Shown here: one piece after another, positions 9,021-18,225 of the stretch | Layout: every line of letters starts with the position of its first letter | Numbering within the stretch: the first letter of the stretch is position 1 | DNA from: Maribellus luteus | Lineage (GTDB): Bacteria > Bacteroidota > Bacteroidia > Bacteroidales > Prolixibacteraceae | Direction: 5' to 3' | Assembly (NCBI RefSeq): GCF_003576475.1 | Contig: NZ_QWGR01000006.1 | Span: 62,001 to 126,000, forward strand | Length of the DNA stretch: 64,000 nt | Program-made: the position numbers and the translations under genes | Notes under the pieces: generated by a model | The model's database searches: none | The model's input: the letters and a program-made list of their open reading frames with translations, nothing else | Told to the model about the DNA's origin: nothing

Positions 9021-10526
9021 ATGAAAAAATGTAAATTGATTATGGTGTATGTCATGCAGAGGTTCCTGGTTCCTGCATGCCTATGCTTTTCAGTTCTCGT
9101 GTCATGTAATGATGACGGAGCGGGTCTTGACAGACAACCGTATGATCCAACCAAACCGATTGAAATAAATGAATTTTATCCCGACTCAGGAGGGATTGCA
9201 ACACCTATTATTATAGAAGGAAGCAACTTTGGTTCTGATACTACAGGGCTAAAAGTGTTCTTTAAAGACTCCCTGGGGGTAAAGCATCCCGCTGGCTTGG
9301 TAGGATCGAACGGAAACAAGATTTTTGCCATGGTTCCAAAGTTGACCTATTTAAAAAAGGTGAATATTATTGTGGAGCGAACCGATAAGAATGCTAAAAC
9401 ATATGCCGGTACAGCCGAAGATTATTTTGTTTACAAAACAGAAACAACGGTAAGTACAGTCTTAGGAAAACCTGAACCCGACAACCAATCGATGCCAACG
9501 GTTGGAGGTGATTTTTCATCGGCAACGCTTTCTGCTCCGTTCGCTATTGTACTAGATGATGAAGACAATATTTTTATTACAGAACGTAGCTTTTATACTC
9601 AATCCGGATATGGAGGGCAAGGCCCAAAAAATGAAAAAGGGGAAGGCGTTGCCAGTAATCTTGTTATTGCCGACACTAAAAGCCAATCTTCTACAGTAAT
9701 TCTCTATAATGCCAATTTTACCAATGCCCCTACTTTTTCGGGCGAAGCAGGAAACGAATCGGTTTATATGCCTGAAGACGACGGTTTGTACTTCTATCAG
9801 TTGCTCAAGAGTTTGAGTTATGCGCCACGCCGCCGCTCTTTGATAACCGGTCCTGATACCAAAAATGTTATCGAAGGCAACTGGAAATACTCGTTTGTGG
9901 CAAATAAAGTCGACAACATGATTTATTCCGTGATGTGGAAGGGACAATTGGTGCGTTTTAATCCCTCAACACGTAACGTAGAGGTACTACTTGACAAAGT
10001 AATACCTGACATTCCGAATGCAAGAGGCCAGTCAGGTTGTAACACCTACTGTATCTTTTCTCCAACAGATCCCAATATGCTGTATTTCGCCATGGAAGAA
10101 TACAATATGATTGGCCGGGTAGATGTATCAAAATTAGCCAATAAAGACAAGGCCACCTACAAAGGCGAAGCTTATGCTGGAAGATCCTTTATTGAAGGAC
10201 CAGTAAACGGTAGAGGATGGGAAGATGGATTACTCGAAAACGCACGTTTTCTGAGTCCAAAACAAATCTGTTTTACTACTGACGGTAAACTCTATATCGC
10301 AGACTCAGGAAACCATTGTATACGAGTGATTGATACCACTGCTCCAAAAGACAAGGCCACTGTGAGCACAGCTATTGGCTTGCCTCAAAGTCCTGGATTC
10401 AGGGACGGTGGACCCGAAATCGCTAAATTCTATCACCCAACAGGTGTAGCTGTAAATGCCGACGGGAGTATAGTGTATGTGGCCGATCATAGGAACAAAG
10501 TAATCCGTAAACTTTCTATTGAATAA
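9021..10526 (+). CDS. IPT/TIG plus NHL-repeat surface lipoprotein of the SusC operon
   Basis: A 501-residue lipoprotein (lipobox LVSC, Cys29). An IPT/TIG immunoglobulin-like domain (about 45-135; PIEINEFYPDSGGIATPIII) is followed by a six-bladed NHL-type propeller (about 165-500; repeats such as LSPKQICFTTDGKLYIADSG and HPTGVAVNADGSIVYVADHR). It is the first gene of the operon, 19 bases before the SusC ATG. Position and architecture suggest a surface glycan-binding protein acting with SusC/D; direct binding is inference. The NHL blades could instead have lyase or hydrolase activity, but I see no evidence for it. Confidence 0.82.
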   Translation: MKKCKLIMVYVMQRFLVPACLCFSVLVSCNDDGAGLDRQPYDPTKPIEINEFYPDSGGIATPIIIEGSNFGSDTTGLKVFFKDSLGVKHPAGLVGSNGNKIFAMVPKLTYLKKVNIIVERTDKNAKTYAGTAEDYFVYKTETTVSTVLGKPEPDNQSMPTVGGDFSSATLSAPFAIVLDDEDNIFITERSFYTQSGYGGQGPKNEKGEGVASNLVIADTKSQSSTVILYNANFTNAPTFSGEAGNESVYMPEDDGLYFYQLLKSLSYAPRRRSLITGPDTKNVIEGNWKYSFVANKVDNMIYSVMWKGQLVRFNPSTRNVEVLLDKVIPDIPNARGQSGCNTYCIFSPTDPNMLYFAMEEYNMIGRVDVSKLANKDKATYKGEAYAGRSFIEGPVNGRGWEDGLLENARFLSPKQICFTTDGKLYIADSGNHCIRVIDTTAPKDKATVSTAIGLPQSPGFRDGGPEIAKFYHPTGVAVNADGSIVYVADHRNKVIRKLSIE

Positions 10527-10545
10527 TTTTAGATATATAATTGAT

Positions 10546-13500
10546 ATGAAAAAAATAATATGTTTCATCTTACTCCTGCTTGGGCTATATCCCCAAATAA
10601 GCTACGGACAAAATAAGGTAAACAGAAACCTGGAAATATCAGGTATCGTATCTGATGCCACAGGTGCTCCTCTTCCCGGAGTGTCCATATACATAAAAAA
10701 CGTTCCCGGAGTTGGAACAATATCGAATGTTGATGGTGAATTCAAAATAAAAGCAGGACTTAGAGAAACGGTGGTCTTCCAGATGATTGGTATGACAACC
10801 GTAGAATTTTTTGCTGAAAAAAGCAAGGACGATTTGAAGATCGTACTGAAAGACGATGCTCAGAGTCTGGAAGAAGTGGTGGTAACCGGTTTAACTTCAC
10901 AGAAGAAGGTATCAGTTGTAGGTGCAATCACCAGCATTAATGTGGAGGAGCTAAAAACACCGGCTGCATCGCTGAACAATATGTTAGGCGGTAGAGTAGC
11001 TGGTGTTATGTCAATGACAACATCGGGTGAGCCGGGTAAAAATATCTCAAACTTTTGGATTCGCGGTATCGGAACCTTTGGTGCAAATTCAGGAGCATTG
11101 GTATTGATCGACGGTCTTGAAGGTAATCTGTCAGATGTGGATCCCGACGATGTGGAATCATTTCAAATCTTGAAAGATGCTGCGGCAACAGCTGTTTACG
11201 GTGTGCGTGGAGCCAACGGTGTGGTTATTATCACAACCAAACGTGGTGCTGCCGGCAAACTGCAAATTACAGGCCGTGCCACCCTGCAGGTAAACCGATT
11301 GAAAAGGCTACCTGAATATTTGGGAGCTTACGACTACGCCAAACTGGCCAACGAAGCCAGGGCAATGTCTGGCGATCCTGATTTATACACTCGTCTCGAT
11401 TTAGATGTAATCCAGTCTGGACTTGATCAGGAGCTTTATCCGGATGTTAATTGGATCGATGAAATTATGAAAAAAACTTCTTTGCAGCACAGGTATTATG
11501 TAAGTGCAAAAGGAGGAGGCGACCTGGCGAAATATTTCATTTCAATTGGAGCACAGCAGGAATATGCTGCCTACAAACAAGAGGACTCTAAATTCAAAAA
11601 ACCGGTGGCATATAACAAGCTGACTTATCGTGCCAATATCGACATGAATTTAACTTCCACAACCAAACTCTATTTTGGTGTAGATGGAAATATGATCAAT
11701 CACACATTGCCCGGATCACAAAATACCAACACCCTGTGGAGTGCAGTTCGTCGTCTTACACCTTTAATGTTCCCGGTTAAATATGCCGATGGAACACTGC
11801 CTACTTATGGTACCTATGACCTGTCGTCGCCCTACACCGCACTCAATTACAGCGGATACACACAAGAAAACAACTCTCGTAACATGATTACCTTGAGCCT
11901 GACTCAAGATTTTAAAGGTTTTCTCGAAGGACTTACAGTGTCGGCACAGGTAATGGCCGATTATCAAACCTTTTTCACCGAATATCGCCGTATATGGCCC
12001 AATATGTACCGCGCTTCAGGCAGAGATTCATACGGAAACCTTATTAAATCGTTGCGCATTGCTGAAACAGCTCTTTATTATGGAAACTCAAGCGACCTGT
12101 GGAGAAAAAACTACGGCGAAGTAAAAGCGAACTGGAACCGTTCATTTGGCAGCCACGATCTTGGTGCACTTTTGTATTACTACATGGAGAATATTCAGGA
12201 TACCCGGTGGCGAGATTATGCTGACAATTTGGGAATCAGTTCTATTCCTGCTCGTCGCCAGAATGTTTCGGGGCGCCTTTCATACGGATATAACAACACC
12301 TATTTTATTGATGGTAACTTTGGGTACACGGGTTCATCGCAGTTTGAATCGGGTAAGCGTTTTGGGTTTTTCCCGTCTCTTGCCCTTGGTTGGGTAGTTA
12401 CCGGGTACGATTGGGTAAAAAACAATTTTCCGGCACTTTCGTTCCTGAAATTCCGCGGATCGTACGGACTCGCTGGTAATGACCAGATTTCGGGTGCTGC
12501 CCGCTTCCCGTATTTAACCTTGATCGATAACCGTGCAGGAAGCTATTGGGGATACCGTGGGGCCGGTATTGTTGAAGTACAGGAAGGAGCTGATAACCTG
12601 AAGTGGGAAGTGGCCAAAAAAGCAAACTTTGGTGTTGAAGCTAACTTTTTTGACGATAACCTGAAATTGGTCGTTGATATATTCCGCGATCAGCGTGATC
12701 ATATTTTTATGCCACGTGTAACTCTTCCTAACTATCTTGGATTAGTAACCACTCCCCAATCGAATGTGGGAAGTATGCACAGTTTCGGATCCGACGGGAA
12801 TATTTCGTATTTCCACTCCATCAACAAAGACATGGATTTCACCCTGCGGGGCAACTATACCTTCTCTCAGAACGTTATTGATTACTACGAAGAGAACAAG
12901 TTACCTTACGATTATATGAGTGTGACCGGTAAACCTTATGGGATTATTCGCGGATATATTTCGGAAGGACTTTTTGCCAGCCAGGAAGAAATTGAAACCA
13001 GGGCCGACCAGAGTGCTTTTGGAACCGTTCGTCCCGGAGATATTAAATACCGCGATGTTAACGGAGATGGAACGATCAATGAAGACGACAAAGTGCCACT
13101 CTCTTATGGTAACCAGGTACCACGCGTAATGTATGGTTTTGGCGCCGATTTCCGCTACAAGAAACTAACAATTGCCGTTTTGTTTAAAGGTGCTGCAAAA
13201 GTGGACTACTACCGTGCAGGACTGGGTAACGATGCCGGTTGGATACCTTTCTATAACGGAGACTTAGGAAACGTGATCAAGCTGGCCAACAATCCGGCCA
13301 ACAGGTGGACCCCGGCGTGGTACTCGGGTACAACGGAAACAGAAAACCCCAATGCCGAATTCCCTCGTCTTTCTTACGGTAGCAATACCAACAACTCGCA
13401 ACTTTCTACCTTCTGGAAACGCGATGGCTCCTATCTTCGCCTGCAAGAGGTGAGCGCAAGGTATAAAATGGACAATTACTCGTGGATGAGCAGACTTGGA

Positions 13501-13647
13501 TTACAATCCATCGATCTGGAATTTGTGGCAAACAACCTGTTTACTATCGACAAGGTAAAATACTTTGATCCTGAACAAGCGACTTACAATGGAGGCGCTT
13601 ATCCAATACCTGCATCCTATACATTCCAAATCTACCTGAACTTTTAA
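10546..13647 (+). CDS. SusC-like TonB-dependent outer-membrane transporter (PUL 1)
   Basis: A 1033-residue SusC/RagA family protein. Signal peptide (to about residue 22), carboxypeptidase-regulatory-like domain (about 28-105; GAPLPGVSIYIKN), SLEEVVVTG TonB-box region, plug (about 115-235; RGIGTFG, ALVLIDGLEG) and a beta-barrel ending in the aromatic C-terminal strand FQIYLNF. It imports oligosaccharides with the SusD encoded 12 bases downstream. The ATG at 10546 is preferred over the upstream TTG at 10519 because it puts the signal peptide first. It has no STN domain, consistent with control by the HTCS rather than a sigma/anti-sigma pair. Confidence 0.96.
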   Translation: MKKIICFILLLLGLYPQISYGQNKVNRNLEISGIVSDATGAPLPGVSIYIKNVPGVGTISNVDGEFKIKAGLRETVVFQMIGMTTVEFFAEKSKDDLKIVLKDDAQSLEEVVVTGLTSQKKVSVVGAITSINVEELKTPAASLNNMLGGRVAGVMSMTTSGEPGKNISNFWIRGIGTFGANSGALVLIDGLEGNLSDVDPDDVESFQILKDAAATAVYGVRGANGVVIITTKRGAAGKLQITGRATLQVNRLKRLPEYLGAYDYAKLANEARAMSGDPDLYTRLDLDVIQSGLDQELYPDVNWIDEIMKKTSLQHRYYVSAKGGGDLAKYFISIGAQQEYAAYKQEDSKFKKPVAYNKLTYRANIDMNLTSTTKLYFGVDGNMINHTLPGSQNTNTLWSAVRRLTPLMFPVKYADGTLPTYGTYDLSSPYTALNYSGYTQENNSRNMITLSLTQDFKGFLEGLTVSAQVMADYQTFFTEYRRIWPNMYRASGRDSYGNLIKSLRIAETALYYGNSSDLWRKNYGEVKANWNRSFGSHDLGALLYYYMENIQDTRWRDYADNLGISSIPARRQNVSGRLSYGYNNTYFIDGNFGYTGSSQFESGKRFGFFPSLALGWVVTGYDWVKNNFPALSFLKFRGSYGLAGNDQISGAARFPYLTLIDNRAGSYWGYRGAGIVEVQEGADNLKWEVAKKANFGVEANFFDDNLKLVVDIFRDQRDHIFMPRVTLPNYLGLVTTPQSNVGSMHSFGSDGNISYFHSINKDMDFTLRGNYTFSQNVIDYYEENKLPYDYMSVTGKPYGIIRGYISEGLFASQEEIETRADQSAFGTVRPGDIKYRDVNGDGTINEDDKVPLSYGNQVPRVMYGFGADFRYKKLTIAVLFKGAAKVDYYRAGLGNDAGWIPFYNGDLGNVIKLANNPANRWTPAWYSGTTETENPNAEFPRLSYGSNTNNSQLSTFWKRDGSYLRLQEVSARYKMDNYSWMSRLGLQSIDLEFVANNLFTIDKVKYFDPEQATYNGGAYPIPASYTFQIYLNF

Positions 13648-13659
13648 TTATTACTGTAT

Positions 13660-15720
13660 ATGAAAAGTATATTTAAAATATTGATAGCAGTGGCTGCCAT
13701 CTCAAGCATGGCACTTAGTTCCTGCAGTTTTCTGGATGTAGATAGCTATTTTGAAGATACATTCAGACAAGATTCTATTTTCAACAGCACAAAAAATGCT
13801 GAGGGATATCTATGGAATACACCCAAAGACTTTCCTGATCCGGGGGCTATTTGGGGTAATTCATGGAACCTCGGGCAGATGGCATCCGATGAGATTACGA
13901 CACGATGGAGAACTGCTGAATTCCCGGGTGTTTTGTTTACTGTGGGAGAAATAAACGAAAGAAACGTTCCATGGAGCATGAATATTTGGTACCGGATGTA
14001 CCGGGTAGTTCGTCGTTGCAACACCATGCTTGCCAATGTTGATCAGATTGGTGACATGTCAACACGCGAGAAACAGATTTATGAAGGCTATGTTCATTTT
14101 TTGCGAGGTTATGCTTATTACCATTTGTTGATGAACTGGGGTCCCTGTTTAATTGTGGGTGATGAAGTTATCCCGAATTCAGAATCTGCTGAATATTATA
14201 ACAAAGAACGTTCAACCTACGATGAGTCAGTTGACTACATTTGCAACGAATTCAAGTTGGCGGCACAAGTGTTACCAACTGCAGCTCAACAATCAATGAG
14301 CCTTTCCGATCGCCCTTCCAAAGGAGCCGCATTGGCTCTGATTGCACGCTTGCGTCTCTATCAGGCCTCTCCTCTGTTTAACGGAGGTGATGCTGCACGC
14401 AGAAGTTTTGGCAGTTGGACACGGAAGAGTGATGGTGTATTTTACGTGAACCAAGTGTACGATGCACGGCGTTGGGCTGTTGCAGCAGCTGCTGCAAAGG
14501 CGGTTATTGATATGAATTATTACCAGTTACACACCGTAGATGTAGATCCGCAAAATCCATATCCACTGGCATCGAATGTTCCAACAGATGCTTTCCCCAA
14601 TGGTGCCGGAGGTATTGATCCCCTTCATTCATATCACGATATGTTTAACGGCGAAGGAATTATCCAAACCAACAAGGAATTTATCTGGGCAATGACGTCT
14701 CATAATGTCACCAATTACACCCGTCACTCATTTCCGGTTTATTTTGGAGGATGGGGAGGAATGGCCGTTCCTCAGCGCGTGGTCGACTGTTACCTGATGG
14801 CGGATGGGCGAACCATTCATGACGCATCAGCGGAATATTCCTATGATGCAGATTTGACAAACACCATCGGTGGAAGTGGTAAAAAATTAGGTTCCTATGT
14901 CCTTAAAGCTGATGTTCCTAAAATGTACGATAACCGCGAGGCTCGTTTTTATGCTTCCATTGGCTTTCCCGGTGCTATTTGGCAAATGAACTCCGCGTCG
15001 CAGGATGCTTCCTACACAAAAAGACAATTTTGGTTTTCGTATGATGATGTATCGGGTATCACAGGTACAGGAAATAATATCAACGACTACAACGTAAGCG
15101 GTTATTCTCCGATTAAATATATCCATCCCGATGACTCGTGGGCGAATGGTAAAGGAAACGTAAAATCGGCTTTCGTCACCAGTCCTAAACCGTTTCCGAT
15201 TATTCGTTACGCCGAAGTGCTGCTCGAATATGTTGAAGCATTGAATAATGTAGAAGGATCTGAAACCGTGGAAACATTTGATGCGGTAGGTAACGAAACA
15301 GTTGAAGTAACCATTACACGCGATGTAGCTGAGATGGCCAAATATTTTAATATGATTCGTTATCGTGCCGGACTTCCGGGCGCTACCGACACACAGTTGA
15401 CTAGCCAGGAGGAGTTTCAGAAAATTATTATGAATGAGCGCCAGGTCGAATTGTTCAACGAAGGTTACCGTGTCTTTGACACACGTCGGTGGGGAATATA
15501 CCTTGATGAAGATGCCAACTCATCAAACTGGAGAGGCCTTAATGTGGAAAGAGACAGAACAAACAATAACAACAACGAAGGATTCTTTGATATCATAACC
15601 ATTAACACGCAAAACATTCGCGATCGTGTAGCTTCTCCTAAAATGGTGTTATTGCCAATACCTCACGATGAATTGTTAAAGGTTCCTGCCATTGATCAAA
15701 ATCCTGGTTGGGATAGATAA
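13660..15720 (+). CDS. SusD-like glycan-binding lipoprotein (PUL 1)
   Basis: A 686-residue SusD/RagB family lipoprotein (lipobox LSSC, Cys22; CSFLDVDSYFED follows). The N-terminal TPR-like part has the family's hallmark YVHFLRGYAYYHLLMNWGP and SKGAALALIARLRLYQASP. The C-terminal part has FPIIRYAEVLLEYVEALN, IIMNERQVELFNEGYRVFDTRRWG and a final PIPHDELLKVPAIDQNPGW. It caps the SusC barrel and captures glycan at the cell surface. Somewhat longer than typical SusDs (about 500-600), with the extra length in central loops. Confidence 0.95.
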   Translation: MKSIFKILIAVAAISSMALSSCSFLDVDSYFEDTFRQDSIFNSTKNAEGYLWNTPKDFPDPGAIWGNSWNLGQMASDEITTRWRTAEFPGVLFTVGEINERNVPWSMNIWYRMYRVVRRCNTMLANVDQIGDMSTREKQIYEGYVHFLRGYAYYHLLMNWGPCLIVGDEVIPNSESAEYYNKERSTYDESVDYICNEFKLAAQVLPTAAQQSMSLSDRPSKGAALALIARLRLYQASPLFNGGDAARRSFGSWTRKSDGVFYVNQVYDARRWAVAAAAAKAVIDMNYYQLHTVDVDPQNPYPLASNVPTDAFPNGAGGIDPLHSYHDMFNGEGIIQTNKEFIWAMTSHNVTNYTRHSFPVYFGGWGGMAVPQRVVDCYLMADGRTIHDASAEYSYDADLTNTIGGSGKKLGSYVLKADVPKMYDNREARFYASIGFPGAIWQMNSASQDASYTKRQFWFSYDDVSGITGTGNNINDYNVSGYSPIKYIHPDDSWANGKGNVKSAFVTSPKPFPIIRYAEVLLEYVEALNNVEGSETVETFDAVGNETVEVTITRDVAEMAKYFNMIRYRAGLPGATDTQLTSQEEFQKIIMNERQVELFNEGYRVFDTRRWGIYLDEDANSSNWRGLNVERDRTNNNNNEGFFDIITINTQNIRDRVASPKMVLLPIPHDELLKVPAIDQNPGWDR

Positions 15721-15756
15721 TTGTTAGAATCATAAACTAATTAAATGATTTTTAAT

Positions 15757-16752
15757 ATGAAAAATAGTATAAAAGTTATTTACAGCATATTGCTGGGACT
15801 CGCTTTTGCTGGCTGTGACTCATACGATTTCGAACAGGAGCAATACAAAAACGAGATTAATCTCCTCAGTAATTCTAAAATGATCTACGACAAGCAGGTA
15901 GCAGATTTAACTAAAAGTAGCGATACAATTTATCTGGTAGCTAGCTTAAGTGGTACAAAAAACTCTGACAAAACGTTCAACGTTGCACTGATAGAGGCTG
16001 ATTCACTGTTCAATGCCTATAATAAATCGAATTTCGATATTGATTCATCACGCTTTGCACGTTTGCTACCGAAAGAGTGTTATACAATTCCTAATTTTGA
16101 GATGCAGATTCCAGCAGGTGAAACACAGGTTAAGTTCCCGATTTATTTGCAAAATCTGAACAAACTCTCTCCCGACTCTCTCTATTTTTTGGACTATCAA
16201 ATAGATCCTTCCAAAACAAGCGAGTTCAATCCTGAGAAGAGCGAGGTTTTACTGCGTATTTATAAAGAGAACGAGTTCTCTACCACGAAAGAAAATGTAT
16301 ACTACAACTACACTTCGTCCTTTATCATTACGCTATACAAGAATAATATGGAAACACGACGTCCCACAAGTTCGAATCAAGTGTTTGCACTGGGAGGCAA
16401 TTCTGTTAGAATGATGGCCGGAGATGAAACGTTTGGCAGCTATACTACTGCGTATGACCGAATAAATAAAAAAAGTATCAAAGTGGTAATCGGAGATCAA
16501 ACCTCGATTAATCCATTAGCACGCAATGTGACGATAGAGCCTTACAAAGAGATCGATGTGGTTCAAATGACGCCTGTTGATATGTATGACAATACATTTT
16601 TGATCAATATAATCTCAACACCCGACGGTCGCGCCACCTACTATAAAGAGTTTCGTCTTCACTATAAATACAGGTTGAGCGATGCTGATCCTTACCGGGA
16701 GGTAAAAGCAATCTTACGTATGGAATATAGCCCAAGGGCGGAATTACTGTAA
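15757..16752 (+). CDS. surface lipoprotein of the SusC/D operon (DUF1735/DUF4973-type)
   Basis: A 331-residue lipoprotein (lipobox FAGC, Cys20). An N-terminal Ig-like region with DLTKSSDTIYLVASLSGTKN resembles the DUF1735/BT_3987-like modules that follow SusD in many PULs, and the C-terminal half (PDGRATYYKEFRLHYKYR) resembles DUF4973. Probable role is glycan binding at the surface (SusE/F position). The ATG at 15757 is chosen over 15745 because it lacks the four extra residues before the signal peptide. It meets the next gene at 16752. Family labels are from recall of sequence features and should be checked by profile search. Confidence 0.65.
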   Translation: MKNSIKVIYSILLGLAFAGCDSYDFEQEQYKNEINLLSNSKMIYDKQVADLTKSSDTIYLVASLSGTKNSDKTFNVALIEADSLFNAYNKSNFDIDSSRFARLLPKECYTIPNFEMQIPAGETQVKFPIYLQNLNKLSPDSLYFLDYQIDPSKTSEFNPEKSEVLLRIYKENEFSTTKENVYYNYTSSFIITLYKNNMETRRPTSSNQVFALGGNSVRMMAGDETFGSYTTAYDRINKKSIKVVIGDQTSINPLARNVTIEPYKEIDVVQMTPVDMYDNTFLINIISTPDGRATYYKEFRLHYKYRLSDADPYREVKAILRMEYSPRAELL

Positions 16753-16799
16753 TGATCATGAAAGGCCCCGTGCCAATTAGAAATAATAATAAAAATCCT

Positions 16800-17915
16800 A
16801 TGAAAAAAAATATATTATTGTTCGGATTAATCGGAATATTGATCAGTGCATTAACTATGAATTCTTGTGCTCCCGATTACGAAACGGAGTTCGAAGTGAA
16901 AACATTGGTTGTTCCGGATAAAAGCTTAACCCCGATTTCTTTTCCTATCGAAGGCGGAAATGCTGAAGCGGTGGTAGAAACAAACGTGGAGTTAAGCAAC
17001 TGGTCAGCATCTTCTAATGCTGAATGGTTAAAGGTTGAAAAAAAGGAAGGTATTGTTGCCGTTACTGCCGGAAGCAATCCAACCTACGCACCTCGTATTG
17101 CCCGTATTACTATAGAATACGGACATCAGGCGTACTACATTAATGTTAATCAAAAAGGAAACAGCCCCATACTTTTAGTTGAAGGCAAAAGAAACGGTGT
17201 AGTAAAATCGCTTGGTTCAACTGCCGCAACTTTTTCTGTTCAGGTAGAATCAAATATGAATATTAATAACTTCTTGATTCCCGATACCGCCAATTTTGTT
17301 CATTTTGAATCTATTACAGATGTCGAAGGAAATACTGATGTAAAAACAGTGACATTCAAAGTGGATCAAAACATGAGCCGAAATCCCCGTTACAGTATGG
17401 TGACATTTCAGTCTTCTGACAATTATGCCTATACTGCATCATTTGTTGTTGCTCAAGCCGGAATAGTATTTACCGAAATTCCTTTAAGGGCTGATATGCT
17501 TTCTTCCAACGCGCAGGAAGTATATGAAGGGCCAATCGCGAATCTGTTGGATGGGGACCCCGGTACGTTCTTCCATTCTGCCTGGTCTTTTTCTATAAGT
17601 GAGGCTCATTATATTCAGGTTAAACTGGATGAGCCAATTTCTGGTTGTATTTTCTGGTATCAAAACCGAAACAACGGAAATGGCAAGCCAACAGATGTGT
17701 CGGTAATGGTTAGCGCCGATGGAGAAACATGGACCGAAATGACACACATCACTTCTGGGTTACCGACAGGACCATCAGAGACATATGAATCGAACTATTA
17801 TACTTCGGAAACGCCGTTTACACATTTCAGGTTTGTAGTATATAAGACAAACGATGGTGTAGCACCCACATTCTTTAATATGTCAGAATTCCGGATGTAT
17901 TGTATTGAAGAGTAA
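16800..17915 (+). CDS. BACON plus F5/8-type C domain lipoprotein
   Basis: A 371-residue lipoprotein (lipobox MNSC, Cys23). One or two BACON-like Ig modules (about 50-215; ELSNWSASSNAEWLKVEK, ARITIEYGHQAYYINVNQKG) precede a C-terminal discoidin/F5/8-type C domain (about 225-370; LLDGDPGTFFHSAWS, HYIQVKLDEPISGCIFWYQNR, FRFVVYKTND). BACON domains occur in glycan-binding lipoproteins of PULs, and discoidin modules bind sugars, so it is a likely surface glycan-binding protein. Last gene of the SusC operon, with a hairpin about 66 bases downstream. The ATG at 16800 begins the signal peptide; an ATG at 16752 would put 16 residues before it. Confidence 0.78.
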   Translation: MKKNILLFGLIGILISALTMNSCAPDYETEFEVKTLVVPDKSLTPISFPIEGGNAEAVVETNVELSNWSASSNAEWLKVEKKEGIVAVTAGSNPTYAPRIARITIEYGHQAYYINVNQKGNSPILLVEGKRNGVVKSLGSTAATFSVQVESNMNINNFLIPDTANFVHFESITDVEGNTDVKTVTFKVDQNMSRNPRYSMVTFQSSDNYAYTASFVVAQAGIVFTEIPLRADMLSSNAQEVYEGPIANLLDGDPGTFFHSAWSFSISEAHYIQVKLDEPISGCIFWYQNRNNGNGKPTDVSVMVSADGETWTEMTHITSGLPTGPSETYESNYYTSETPFTHFRFVVYKTNDGVAPTFFNMSEFRMYCIEE

Positions 17916-18225
17916 ACTCGAATAGAAAAACTTGAAAAGACTGTATGTTTTATCAAGTGAAAAGCAAAAATAATTAGGGTGAAGGCAGCCATCTTGGCTG
18001 CCTTACTTTCAGCTAATTTTAATGTGATTCTTTTTGCAAGTAGATTGACTAAAAAATGGCTGTCTCGAAACAAGTAACAGTCTGGCCGAAAAATGTAGTC
18101 GAATTGAATTTTAATCTTGCTGTTGATTGGAAAATGGAAGTAAGGAAAATCTTTACAAATCAAATATTGGGATCAAGAGCTGGAACGAAGTATTGAAAAA
18201 TATTTCTGAACAATAGAAAAATGAA
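17916..18225. other. 310-base gap between SusC operon and GH block
   Basis: Contains the terminator hairpin at 17982-18004 and nothing coding that I can support. The promoter of the GH block probably lies in its right half, but no clear TAnnTTTG box and no ATTGARC repeat pair is seen. Confidence 0.5.
17982..18010 (+). terminator. terminator after the SusC operon
   Basis: Perfect 9-bp stem AAGGCAGCC (17982-17990) and GGCTGCCTT (17996-18004) with a 5-nt loop, followed by a short pyrimidine-rich stretch. It probably ends transcription of 9021-17915; the T tail is weak. Confidence 0.6.
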
